NCBI GenBank assembly: GCA_910587345.1
Contig: CAJUKH010000043.1
Span: 124,001 to 188,000, forward strand
Length of the DNA stretch: 64,000 nucleotides
Direction: 5' to 3'
Origin: an uncultured Oscillospiraceae bacterium
GTDB lineage: Bacteria > Bacillota > Clostridia > Oscillospirales > Oscillospiraceae
The position numbers and the translations under genes are program-made. Below the pieces are notes generated by a model. The model was not told the origin of the DNA. It was given only the letters and a program-made list of their open reading frames with translations, and did no database searches. Within the stretch, counting starts at the first letter, position 1. Each line of letters begins with the position of its first letter. Shown here one piece after another: positions 36,635 through 44,702 of the stretch.

Positions 36635-37552
36635 TTATGTTGAGGCCTTAATCTTTGCACTGTCTTGTAAGCGCTTGATAAAATTGTCAAGGACACCGTT
36701 CCATTGATTTAGTGTGTCTATCCTCTTTTTTAAGTCGCTTTCATATGATGCGCTTGGGATTTCAAGCATATTTAATAGGATCACTCGATAGAAAGTGGAA
36801 AGTTTGCATAGATACAAAACACTCTCTGCCCCATTCAAAAATAATTTGCCTTGTTTCGCTTTGATATGGGCAATTCGATTTCGACTTTCCTTAAGCACCC
36901 CACAAAATACATCAATACCAATCTTGTGCTCTACTCTGAAAATCTCTTTCCCGTAATATTCAATGACCGCTCCCAGATACTTTTTTAATTTTGATTCCTT
37001 TTGTCCAACATGCGGTAGAACGAAATCTGTGTTTCTTGATGCAACTAACTCCGCCAAACCGATATATGTTTCCGTCAAAAATGCGCATTTCATATCAACA
37101 GGCATTTTTACACTTGAAACGCAATACAGGAACATTTTATGTACCATATCCAATTCAGCTTCTAATATTTCCCATGCGTTTACTAATTCAGCAGATAACA
37201 CCTCAAGCGGATTAATTAGGGTATTGCCTGTTCCACACATGAAGTCTGCCGAATGATAACTGGCCAACTCGCGTTTTTGCATACTATGAGTAATATCAAT
37301 CTCTCCGTCCATAGCTTCAATTATAGGGTAGAACTCTCCATCAAAAAGCATCATCAAGGAAACCAGGCGGTAATAAATACCGAGGATACTTTTTACATCA
37401 CAGGCATTATCAGATGTTATTTCTATTTTGCGAGCCGCCATTTGTTCAACGGAAATTCTATAATCAATACCGTCTTTAGTGAGAACAAATTCTTTTTTGA
37501 ATGGGCCACCTAAGATTCCACTTGATGGTGCTTGTGTAATTGCTAAATTCAT
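36635..37552 (-). CDS. HEPN-like protein, possible abortive-infection RNase
   Basis: 305 residues. The C-terminal third is helical and carries ESRNRIAHIK (residues 222-231), fitting the HEPN RNase motif R-X4-H (Arg224...His229), followed by two long helices as in HEPN domains. The N-terminal part has no family I know (ApeA-like layout is possible). Opposite in direction to the defence operon and just downstream of a DUF6076 gene. ATG at 37552 has GAGAGGAA upstream; 37597 is an alternative start. Confidence 0.55.
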   Translation of the reverse strand: MNLAITQAPSSGILGGPFKKEFVLTKDGIDYRISVEQMAARKIEITSDNACDVKSILGIYYRLVSLMMLFDGEFYPIIEAMDGEIDITHSMQKRELASYHSADFMCGTGNTLINPLEVLSAELVNAWEILEAELDMVHKMFLYCVSSVKMPVDMKCAFLTETYIGLAELVASRNTDFVLPHVGQKESKLKKYLGAVIEYYGKEIFRVEHKIGIDVFCGVLKESRNRIAHIKAKQGKLFLNGAESVLYLCKLSTFYRVILLNMLEIPSASYESDLKKRIDTLNQWNGVLDNFIKRLQDSAKIKAST

Positions 37553-37599
37553 AAACAGATGTTCCTCTCTTTTCCATCGTTCCATTAACGATTCCATTT

Positions 37600-38568
37600 T
37601 TACCCTATGGTTGCCATTGCATCCTCTGCGGTGATTTTTCCCTCCAGATAATCGTCTCTCGCCTTGGTCGCCCGGTCCAGCCACTCATAGTATTCGGCAT
37701 AGCTCAAATCCTTCTCAGACGGCTTCTGATTGATACCATATTCTTTTCGCTCATAGCGCTTATACATCTTCCGCTTGGCCCGGTCGAAAGCTTTAATGAC
37801 TTCGTCTCTCTGGACTGCCAGCTTGTGCTTCAGAACTGGCCCCCACTCCTTGCAGGTCTTGCTGTCCTTTAGAATTCGGTCGCAGTACAGCGTTTTCTTC
37901 TTCGTTCTGGGGATAAAATATCTGCCGCAGCACTGGCACAGAGCCACATTGGGTTTGCCTGCTATGAAGTGCAGAAGGAGAAAATGGTAGTAGTCTACCG
38001 CCGAACGGAAATGGTATCGTGTAGTCAAACCACCCCCCTCCAGTGTTAAGACCTCCGTCACCGGCGTCTCCCACAGGCCCTCGTACTTCTTTGGTTCAAG
38101 AGGTGCCTTCTCACAGAGGTCATACAGCACCTCATTGACCACGAACTGAATTTGCATCACTCCGGTCAACAGAGTGACCAGTTCCTGTCCGGTGCGGATC
38201 GGATACATGGCTGTCCCATCGTCTGCCGTGATCTGGTCCTCGATTTGGGTGCGAAGCAATGTGCCATACAGAGGAGTCTCTTTCTCCATAGTGGTCACCA
38301 GGTCGATCACGGTGTCCACCATGAACTGAAACTCCTTCATGTCGAGCTCTCCATAGTGACCTTCATCCTGCACCATAATGCTCCCCGCACAATTGCGGAC
38401 CAGGTCTACCACCAGAGCATATGGCTCAAAGTTCAACTCAGAAAATAAAATCAACTCATCCTGAATTGTGGTTTCCTTCAAGGAGACCTTGCCGGCTGGC
38501 CCGGTGAGGTCTCTTTTTGTATGTCCATCCTTCGTCAAGGAAAGATAAAGTCCAAAATCCTCCGCCAT
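37600..38568 (-). CDS. DUF6076-type protein with a zinc-knuckle segment
   Basis: 322 residues. The middle holds a cysteine cluster (CQCCGRYFIPRTKKKTLYC, then TC) of the type found in DUF6076 and related proteins of clostridial elements. The C-terminus is rich in Lys, Arg and Tyr. Function unknown. The ATG is set by GGAGGG 9 bases upstream. It is followed, after 47 bases, by the HEPN-like gene in the same direction, so the two may act together. Confidence 0.65.
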   Translation of the reverse strand: MAEDFGLYLSLTKDGHTKRDLTGPAGKVSLKETTIQDELILFSELNFEPYALVVDLVRNCAGSIMVQDEGHYGELDMKEFQFMVDTVIDLVTTMEKETPLYGTLLRTQIEDQITADDGTAMYPIRTGQELVTLLTGVMQIQFVVNEVLYDLCEKAPLEPKKYEGLWETPVTEVLTLEGGGLTTRYHFRSAVDYYHFLLLHFIAGKPNVALCQCCGRYFIPRTKKKTLYCDRILKDSKTCKEWGPVLKHKLAVQRDEVIKAFDRAKRKMYKRYERKEYGINQKPSEKDLSYAEYYEWLDRATKARDDYLEGKITAEDAMATIG

Positions 38569-38892
38569 GAGATGCCCTCCTTTTGTCTGCAAGTGAACTT
38601 TTGGGAAATCTCCAAAAATCAATTGTAGATTTAGAAATATATTCTTCTCTGCTATTTTAGCACAGGAGGGCGCCAATTCCAACAGCTTAAACCAGGAGGG
38701 TTTGATTTTGAAAGAACGGTCGCAATCCTCCCCTTTGGGGAGGGCAAGCAGAGCGCCTGGCCGCCATTGGCAGTCTTGGCGCAAAAGAAATCCGGGCGGT
38801 TGCCCGGACCCACTTCGTCAGAGGAAGCCCGCTCCATTCCGCTTTCAGCCAAGGGCACTGGAAGCTCCATATCTGCGAGCTCCCTCTTCCTC

Positions 38893-38922
38893 TCCCCACA
38901 AAGTCATACGACTTTGTGGGGA
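38893..38922. other. Candidate oriT palindrome
   Basis: TCCCCACAAAGTC (38893-38905), ATAC, GACTTTGTGGGGA (38910-38922): perfect 13-bp arms, 28 bases before mobC. The 382-base gap 38569-38950 also holds three smaller hairpins (around 38728-38747, 38759-38782 and 38791-38807) and no gene. This is where relaxase elements of this kind keep oriT; the nick site is unproven. Confidence 0.6.
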
Positions 38923-38950
38923 CCCCATTCAATAGAAGGAGGTAACGCCT

Positions 38951-39268
38951 ATGTGTGAGAAAAAGGAGCGACGGGTATCCGTCCGCATGACCGAGGAGCA
39001 GTACAAGGCCATCGAGAGCAAAGCGAACACCGCCCAGATGAGCGTGGCCACTTACATCCGGGCCGCCACCCTGCGGCACAAGATCACGGTGGTGGAGGGC
39101 CTTCCTGAAATCACCCATGAGCTGAAAGGCATCGGGCGAAACATCAATCAGGTGGTAACGCTGGCCCATCAGGACAGGATCAAGACGGTCTATCTGGAGG
39201 ACACTGTCACAGCTCTGGCTCAAATCTACAACAAGCTCAGTGAGCTGGCGGACAGGGAGTGCCGGTAA
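38951..39268 (+). CDS. MobC-type relaxosome accessory protein
   Basis: 105 residues. Ribbon-helix-helix start (RRVSVRMTEEQYKAIESKA) and the bacterial mobilisation domain (GLPEITHELKGIGRNINQV). MobC proteins bind oriT and help the relaxase open the strands. AGGAGG site upstream. Its stop codon shares one base with the relaxase ATG. Confidence 0.88.
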   Translation: MCEKKERRVSVRMTEEQYKAIESKANTAQMSVATYIRAATLRHKITVVEGLPEITHELKGIGRNINQVVTLAHQDRIKTVYLEDTVTALAQIYNKLSELADRECR

Positions 39269-40560
39269 TGGCGACAGTGAATTTCATCAAGTACCAACGG
39301 CAGTCTGCCGGTGCGCTCTCCCGGGTGAGCGCCTATGTGAAGCAGGAACAGAAAACCGAGGGACAAAGGCTGGTCAGCGGGATCAACTGTTCTCCCCAAT
39401 TCTCTGTCCAAGAGTTCCTGGCCACCCGGCAGATGCACCGCAAGGAAAGCCCGGTGTACTTTTACCACTACACTCAAGCCTTCCATCCGGAGGAGAACAT
39501 CACCGGGGCAGCGGCGCACAAGCTGGCAAAGGAATTTGCGGAAAAAGCCTGGCCCGGCTGTGAAGTGCTGGTGGCCACCCACACCGATGCCGACCACATC
39601 CACTCCCACTTTATTGTCAACGCCGTGCGGCCCGACAATGGGAAAATGCTCCAGCAGGGGCCGACTACACTACGGCACCTGCGGGAACTTTCGGACGAGC
39701 TGTGTATGCAATACGGCTACTCGGTGCTTCCCTCACAGCGGCAGAAGAAAACAGACGGTCTCTCCACCAGAGAATACCGCTCCGCCGTTAAAGGACAGAG
39801 TTGGAAGTTCCTGCTCATGAACACCATCGAGAACTGTATGCGCTATGCCGGGAGCCGGGAGGAATTTATCCGGCTCATGGAGTCCGACGGCTATCAGGTC
39901 AAGTGGACCAAGGAGCGGAAGAACATTACCTACACCACCCCACAGGGTCGGAAGTGCCGGGATGACCGGCTTCACGGGGACAAATTCTGGAAGGAGGTTA
40001 TGGAGCGTGAGTTCCGGATCCGGGAAGAAATATTCCATGGAAGAATTGATGGAGAAGAACAAACCCATCGTACTGCCCAAAGCAGAGAGCCATCCCACAG
40101 AAAAAGAGTGGGCACAGCTGATGGCCTTACAGTTCCAGACCACCAAGCTGCTGGGGCAGCTGGTGAGATGGGCAGAGGAGTACCCGGCCCCGCCCAGCTT
40201 GTATGGAGTGAACGAACACCTGACAGCGATGGTGGAAGAGCTGAAATCTCTGCGGCAGATGGTGGAGAAGATGGAACTGGCTGGGAGAAAGAAAGAGCGG
40301 CATATCTCGTTTCCCAGGGTCTCGCTACCCCGACCCAGACTGGCATGGCTCTGGGCCATTCCGATCTTGGCAGCATTGGCAGCTCTCTTATACACCTCGG
40401 CTATCGTCTGGAACAATCTGCTGATGCCCCTCTCCCAACTGTTCCAGTGAGCGGGCATATTGACCGCAAGCGTTGGGAAGAACTCCAGCGGAAACGGATC
40501 GCTTCCGGCCACAGGGCGGATGACCACGAGGAGCAGATCCAAGGACAGCAGATGGGCTAA
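39268..40560 (+). CDS. MobP-type relaxase
   Basis: 430 residues. HUH motif HTDADHIHSHFIVN (His110, His112, His114), the VKGQSWKF and RDDRLHG blocks of the Relaxase (PF03432) family, and a C-terminal DRKRWEELQRKRIASGHRAD tail found in relatives from Clostridia. It nicks oriT and leads the strand into a recipient, using a helper's conjugation machinery. Residues 257-394 share their DNA with another gene in a different frame. Start at 39268 has GGGAG 8 bases upstream. Confidence 0.9.
   Translation: MATVNFIKYQRQSAGALSRVSAYVKQEQKTEGQRLVSGINCSPQFSVQEFLATRQMHRKESPVYFYHYTQAFHPEENITGAAAHKLAKEFAEKAWPGCEVLVATHTDADHIHSHFIVNAVRPDNGKMLQQGPTTLRHLRELSDELCMQYGYSVLPSQRQKKTDGLSTREYRSAVKGQSWKFLLMNTIENCMRYAGSREEFIRLMESDGYQVKWTKERKNITYTTPQGRKCRDDRLHGDKFWKEVMEREFRIREEIFHGRIDGEEQTHRTAQSREPSHRKRVGTADGLTVPDHQAAGAAGEMGRGVPGPAQLVWSERTPDSDGGRAEISAADGGEDGTGWEKERAAYLVSQGLATPTQTGMALGHSDLGSIGSSLIHLGYRLEQSADAPLPTVPVSGHIDRKRWEELQRKRIASGHRADDHEEQIQGQQMG
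40037..40450 (+). CDS. Membrane protein encoded out of frame inside the relaxase gene
   Basis: 137 residues, wholly within the relaxase gene in the +1 frame. The sequence looks like a real protein: charged helical start, coiled-coil-like EELKSLRQMVEKMELAGRKKE, a Pro/Arg motif and one clear membrane helix near the C-terminus (AWLWAIPILAALAALLYTSA). Similar proteins follow or overlap relaxase genes in related elements (from memory). It may tether the relaxosome to the membrane or helper channel. Its stop overlaps a possible GTG in the relaxase frame. Confidence 0.7.
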   Translation: MEELMEKNKPIVLPKAESHPTEKEWAQLMALQFQTTKLLGQLVRWAEEYPAPPSLYGVNEHLTAMVEELKSLRQMVEKMELAGRKKERHISFPRVSLPRPRLAWLWAIPILAALAALLYTSAIVWNNLLMPLSQLFQ

Positions 40561-40577
40561 AAGGAGGCGATGGCCTA

Positions 40578-40781
40578 TTGCGTGACTACCAAAAGCAAAA
40601 CTTGGGCACACTTTCTTCAAAGGGGGAAACGCCTTTGGAGATGACCGAAGCAAAAATGCCGTCAGCCGAAAGCCTGGCCCGGCAGATCTGGCTGAACTAC
40701 TATAACGACTACCTTTTGGAGCATGGCGTGATCTCCCAGGAGATGTGGCGAAAGATGCGCCTTGCCATTGGGCAGAATTGA
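40578..40781 (+). CDS. Small SHOCT-like protein of the element
   Basis: 67 residues. The C-terminal part, ARQIWLNYYNDYLLEHGVISQEMWRKMRLAIGQN, is like the short helical C-terminal (SHOCT-type) modules often encoded between relaxase and recombinase in such elements. Uses a TTG start, fixed by AAGGAGGCGA 7 bases upstream. Role unknown. A terminator follows. Confidence 0.6.
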   Translation: MRDYQKQNLGTLSSKGETPLEMTEAKMPSAESLARQIWLNYYNDYLLEHGVISQEMWRKMRLAIGQN

Positions 40782-40793
40782 CATTGCAAAACC

Positions 40794-40826
40794 AGACGCC
40801 TGGCTCACTGCCGGGCGTCTTTCTTC
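40794..40826 (+). terminator. Terminator after the mobilisation genes
   Basis: AGACGCC (40794-40800) with GGCGTCT (40814-40820), then a T-rich run. Confidence 0.7.
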
Positions 40827-40854
40827 TTGACTTTCCGCCCGTTTTCCATATAAT
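40827..40854 (+). promoter_or_regulatory. Promoter of the large serine recombinase
   Basis: TTGACT (40827-40832), 16 bases, TATAAT (40849-40854). This is a vegetative sigma-A type promoter, so the recombinase is not obviously under sporulation control. Confidence 0.75.
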
Positions 40855-40896
40855 AAATATAAAGATGATATAACGAAACTTTTGGAGGGAACCCCC

Positions 40897-42645
40897 ATGG
40901 ACATTCATACCGCCCGGCAACAACTGAGAATGCGTTCCATCTATGACCTGCCCTTGCGGGTGACATTCTACGCCCGGGTGTCCAGCGAGAAGGATGAGCA
41001 GCTCAACTCCCTGGAAAACCAGATCACCTATTACAGTGACTTCATCAAGAAGAACCCAAAATGGACCTATGTGGAGGGCTACATTGACGAGGGCCTGTCC
41101 GCCGCCACCACCAAAAAGCGGGAGAGCTTTCACCGCATGGTGGAGGATGGCAAGGCTGGCAAATTCGATTTCATCATCACCAAAGAGATCACCCGGTTTG
41201 CCCGAAACACCCTGGACTCCATCCAGTACACCCGGGAGCTGCTGAACTCCGGAGTGGGTATCCTCTTTCAGAATGATGCCATTAATACCTTAGACGAGGA
41301 CAGCGAACTGCGGCTCACCATCATGTCGGGCATCGCTCAGGATGAGCTTCGAAAGCTCTCCAGCCGGGTAAAGTTCGGCCACGCCCAAGCTATCAAGAAG
41401 GGCGTGGTACTGGGCAACAGCCGCATTTTCGGCTACAGCAAGGACGGTGGCCGGCTGGTTATTGACCCAGAGGAGGCTCCCATGGTACGGGAGCTGTTTG
41501 AGCTGTACGCCACAGGGCAACACTCCATGAAGCAGATCGAGACCCTCTTTTGGGAAAAGGGCTACCGCAACCACAACGGCAAAAAGATCGCCCACACCAC
41601 CATGTCGGGGATGATAAGCAATCCCAAATACAAGGGCTACTACGCGGGCAACAAGGTCAAGGTCATGGACCTCTTTACCAAAAAACAGAAATTTCTCCCC
41701 CCGGAGGAGTGGGTCATGTTCAAGGACGAGACCGGGGAAATCGTCCCCGCCATTGTCTCGGAGGAGCTGTGGGATGCCGCCAACAAGGTATTGCAAAAGC
41801 GCAGCGAGGATGTGAAGGCCCGGCAGGGCATCTGCAACCACGGGAACCTCCTCACCGGAAAGCTCTATTGTACCCACTGCGGCGCCGCCTACTACCGCCG
41901 GGACAGCGTGGATCGGCAGGGCCGGAAAAACAGCAAGTGGGTCTGTTCAGGAAAGATCAAAAACGGAGCCGACTCCTGCCCCTCCTTCGCCATCTATGAG
42001 GAGGAGTTAAAGCCCCTTCTGCTGGAGGTGTTCGGCGAGACCCAAGCCGAGGCCGAAGCCTATCTGAATGAGTATGTCGACCTCTACACCGCCCAAGCCA
42101 TGGAGGAGGACACGGGCAAGCAGATCGAAGCCCTGAAAGCCCAGATCGATATGGCCCAGAAGAAAAAGAGCAAGCTGCTCACCTACAACATCGAGGGCAA
42201 AATCACCGACAAGGACTTTCTCTCCATGAACAAGGATTGCGACAAAGAGATCGAGGGGGCCGAGCGGGAGATCTTCGATCTGGAGCAAAACCAGTTTTCC
42301 AAAGAGGAATTCCGGCAGCACATCGACACCATCCGCCGGGTGTTGCAGGACGCCCGACTGGACGCTACCAAGGGGCTTGTCAATAAGGAATTCGTGGACA
42401 AATATATCGACAAAATTTTTGTCACCCCAGAAGGAGAAGGAACTCTACGCCTGGACATCCGAATCCTTACCGGCACAAGCACGGAGAAGTTTCTCCAGAA
42501 GCTCACACGTCATACGGGGCAAATCACTCCCTCCGAAGGGGAACCAGTCAAAGAGTTAGCCGTTGCAGGGGTTTCCGGCGGCGGCAGTCGTACGGGTCAC
42601 ACGTTCAAGAAGATGATCGAGGCCTATGAGAACGGCCTGAAGTAA
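40897..42645 (+). CDS. Large serine recombinase (integrase/excisionase) with host-derived C-terminus
   Basis: 582 residues. Resolvase domain with Ser29 (FYARVSSEKDEQ), Recombinase domain (about 185-290), zinc ribbon (CTHCGAAYYRR...C) and a long coiled coil (about 405-470). The last 11 residues after Lys571, KMIEAYENGLK, are the missing end of the SASP at 22871, i.e. host DNA. In the excised circle the same frame would run into the sequence at 23030-23134, giving a 605-residue protein with a basic 34-residue end. ATG at 40897 has GGAGGGA 6 bases upstream. Confidence 0.93.
   Translation: MDIHTARQQLRMRSIYDLPLRVTFYARVSSEKDEQLNSLENQITYYSDFIKKNPKWTYVEGYIDEGLSAATTKKRESFHRMVEDGKAGKFDFIITKEITRFARNTLDSIQYTRELLNSGVGILFQNDAINTLDEDSELRLTIMSGIAQDELRKLSSRVKFGHAQAIKKGVVLGNSRIFGYSKDGGRLVIDPEEAPMVRELFELYATGQHSMKQIETLFWEKGYRNHNGKKIAHTTMSGMISNPKYKGYYAGNKVKVMDLFTKKQKFLPPEEWVMFKDETGEIVPAIVSEELWDAANKVLQKRSEDVKARQGICNHGNLLTGKLYCTHCGAAYYRRDSVDRQGRKNSKWVCSGKIKNGADSCPSFAIYEEELKPLLLEVFGETQAEAEAYLNEYVDLYTAQAMEEDTGKQIEALKAQIDMAQKKKSKLLTYNIEGKITDKDFLSMNKDCDKEIEGAEREIFDLEQNQFSKEEFRQHIDTIRRVLQDARLDATKGLVNKEFVDKYIDKIFVTPEGEGTLRLDIRILTGTSTEKFLQKLTRHTGQITPSEGEPVKELAVAGVSGGGSRTGHTFKKMIEAYENGLK
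42592..42623. other. attR: right junction of the element
   Basis: Element arm ACGGGT (42592-42597), nine bases, AAGAA (42607-42611), then host SASP sequence. The phase is identical to attL: AA is the first two bases of a lysine codon at both ends. Confidence 0.85.
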
Positions 42646-42661
42646 GCTGCTCTCATCCTTT

Positions 42662-42702
42662 GAGGAAGCCCGCTGCCATCTGGCAGTGGGCTTCCTCTTT
42701 TT
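42662..42702 (+). terminator. Terminator of the original spore protein gene (now after the recombinase)
   Basis: 17-bp stem (42662-42678 with 42681-42697) and a T run. It lies right of attR and so belongs to the host. Confidence 0.88.
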
Positions 42703-42713
42703 GTTTCTTTGCC

Positions 42714-42742
42714 TTGTTTTTCCCGCCGGAAGCGTTTATAAT
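42714..42742 (+). promoter_or_regulatory. Promoter of ppa
   Basis: TTGTTT (42714-42719), 17 bases, TATAAT (42737-42742). Confidence 0.65.
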
Positions 42743-42781
42743 GGGGACAGCAACTCAAAACAATAAAGGAGAAATTCCCCT

Positions 42782-43312
42782 ATGAGCAACATTTGGCATG
42801 ATGTGGACCCTAAACGCATTTCCCCTGAAAATTTTCTGTCTGTCATTGAGATCCCTCAGGGCAGCAAGAAAAAGTATGAGCTGGACAAGGCCACCGGTCT
42901 TATCATTCTGGACCGCATCCTCTACACCTCCACCCACTATCCCGCCAACTACGGCTTTATCCCCCGGACCTACGGCGACGACGGCGACCCGCTGGACGTG
43001 CTGGTGCTGTGCTCCGAGATCCTGGATCCTTTGACCCTGGTCCAGTGCTATCCTATCGGCTATATCTCCATGCTGGACGGCGGCAAAAATGACGAAAAAA
43101 TCATCGCCATTCCCTTTGCCGACCCCACCTACAATACTTATAAGGATATCTCCGAGCTGCCCCGTCATCTTTTCGATGAGATGAGCCATTTCTTCTCGGT
43201 CTATAAAACTCTGGAGGGCAAGGAGACCGTGGCCGGTGACGTGAAGGGCCGGGAGGAGGCTCAGAAGGTCATTCAGGCTGCCATTGCCAACTACAAGGAC
43301 AATTTCTGCTGA
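42782..43312 (+). CDS. ppa: Inorganic pyrophosphatase (family I)
   Basis: 176 residues. Hydrolyses pyrophosphate to drive biosynthesis. The family signature DGDPLDVLV (residues 59-67) with its metal-binding aspartates, and KYELDKATG near the start, are clear. Own promoter; AAAGGAG site upstream. Confidence 0.95.
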   Translation: MSNIWHDVDPKRISPENFLSVIEIPQGSKKKYELDKATGLIILDRILYTSTHYPANYGFIPRTYGDDGDPLDVLVLCSEILDPLTLVQCYPIGYISMLDGGKNDEKIIAIPFADPTYNTYKDISELPRHLFDEMSHFFSVYKTLEGKETVAGDVKGREEAQKVIQAAIANYKDNFC

Positions 43313-43464
43313 GATTCCCACAATTTACTCCAAAATTTAAGAGTTTCTTTCTTTTCTTCCCCGGCCGGCTGTGGTAAAATACCTTCGAGAAGCGAAGGGC
43401 CGCTGCCGCCGGGGAAAATCTTGCAGCCGGGGGACCCGCGGCCGAAAAAGCAGGGAGGTGCCAT

Positions 43465-44697
43465 ATGTCACAATACGATTGTCTGGTCATCGGCGCCGGC
43501 TTTGCCGGGGCGGTGACCGCCGGGGAGCTGGCCCGCAGGGGCAATAAAAAGGTTCTGGTGCTGGAGCGGCGGGACCACATCGGCGGCAACGCCTACGACC
43601 GGCCGGACCGTTACGGGGTCCTCATTCACCAGTACGGCCCCCATATTTTCCACACCAACGACCAGCGGGTGTTCGACTATCTGAGCCAATATACCGCCTG
43701 GAACGGCTATCAGCACCGGGTAGCGGCCAATATCCCCGATGAGGCGGGCACGCCCGGCCAGCGGCTTCAATATCCCGTCCCCTTCAACCTGACCTCGCTG
43801 GAGACCGCCTTTGGCCGGGAAGAGGGGAAACGGCTGGGGGATAAACTGATCGCCGTTTACGCAGCCGAGAAAAAAGTTACCATTCTGGAGCTGCGGCAAA
43901 GCTCCGACCCTGAAATTTCCGCCTTGGCCGATTACATCTACGACCATGTCTTTGTCCGCTACACCATGAAACAATGGGGCCAGCGGCCCGAGGACATCGA
44001 CCCTGATACCACCGCCCGGGTCCCCATCTTCCTCAGCCGGGACGACCGGTATTTCCAGGACAAATATCAGGGGCTGCCCACCGAAGGCTATACCCCCCTC
44101 TTTGAGAAAATTCTGGCCCACCCCAACATCACGGTGGAGACAGGCTGCGAGGCTTTGAAACGGCTGACTTTTGCAGGCGGCGCCGTCTTGCTGGACGGCC
44201 AACCCTTCTCCGGTGAGGTCATCTTCACCGGCCAAGCCGACGAACTCTTTGGCTTCCGCTTCGGGCCGCTTCCCTACCGGACCCTGGACTTTGAGTTCGA
44301 GACCTGGGTGGAGCGGCTCCCCGGCCAGCTTACCCCCCAAGGCTGTGTGGCCATGAGCGAGGGAGATTTCTACCAGACCCACGGCACGGTGAATTACACC
44401 GTGGACCGGCCCTACACCCGCATTACGGAGTTTAAGCGGATGACCCTTCAGGACCTGCCCGGAGTGACCACCATTGTCAAGGAGTTCTCCAAGCCCTACT
44501 CCGCCGCCCCGGGAGAGATCCCCTACTACGCCATCATCAACGCCGAAAACAACGCCCTCTATGGCAAATACGCCGCCTTAGCCGCCCAATATCCCCGGCT
44601 CCACCTGCTGGGCCGGCTGGCGGAATACAAATACTACAACATGGACGCCATCGTGGCCCGGGCGCTGGCCCTGACCGACGTCCTGTTGGGAGGCTAA
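43465..44697 (+). CDS. glf: UDP-galactopyranose mutase
   Basis: 410 residues. Flavin enzyme converting UDP-galactopyranose to UDP-galactofuranose. FAD-binding VIGAGFAGAVTA at residues 8-19, ERRDHIGGNAYD, HIFHTND and the NYTVDRPYTRITEFK segment identify it. It indicates galactofuranose in a surface glycan. It is followed after 5 bases by a family 2 glycosyltransferase that may use its product. AGGGAGG site upstream. Confidence 0.95.
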   Translation: MSQYDCLVIGAGFAGAVTAGELARRGNKKVLVLERRDHIGGNAYDRPDRYGVLIHQYGPHIFHTNDQRVFDYLSQYTAWNGYQHRVAANIPDEAGTPGQRLQYPVPFNLTSLETAFGREEGKRLGDKLIAVYAAEKKVTILELRQSSDPEISALADYIYDHVFVRYTMKQWGQRPEDIDPDTTARVPIFLSRDDRYFQDKYQGLPTEGYTPLFEKILAHPNITVETGCEALKRLTFAGGAVLLDGQPFSGEVIFTGQADELFGFRFGPLPYRTLDFEFETWVERLPGQLTPQGCVAMSEGDFYQTHGTVNYTVDRPYTRITEFKRMTLQDLPGVTTIVKEFSKPYSAAPGEIPYYAIINAENNALYGKYAALAAQYPRLHLLGRLAEYKYYNMDAIVARALALTDVLLGG

Positions 44698-44702
44698 CCG
44701 AC

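Larger units (their letters stand above)
23027..42608. mobile_element. Integrated mobilizable element (serine recombinase, MobC/MobP type), about 19.6 kb
   Basis: Bounded by a spore protein gene split in two with a shared AAGAA at both ends. It carries a large serine recombinase at the right end, a relaxase with MobC and an oriT-like palindrome, and a cargo of toxin-antitoxin and probable defence genes. There are no type IV secretion, coupling-protein or replication genes, so it is mobilizable rather than self-transmissible. Base composition falls well below the host level in 27.5-28.5 and 31.4-37.6 kb, in keeping with acquired DNA. Confidence 0.92.

Noticed and set aside
39268..40560. The last 170 codons of the relaxase frame as a mere shadow of the overlapping gene
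   Set aside because: The final 35 residues look conserved and the whole frame is open, so I kept the full-length relaxase and reported dual coding instead.
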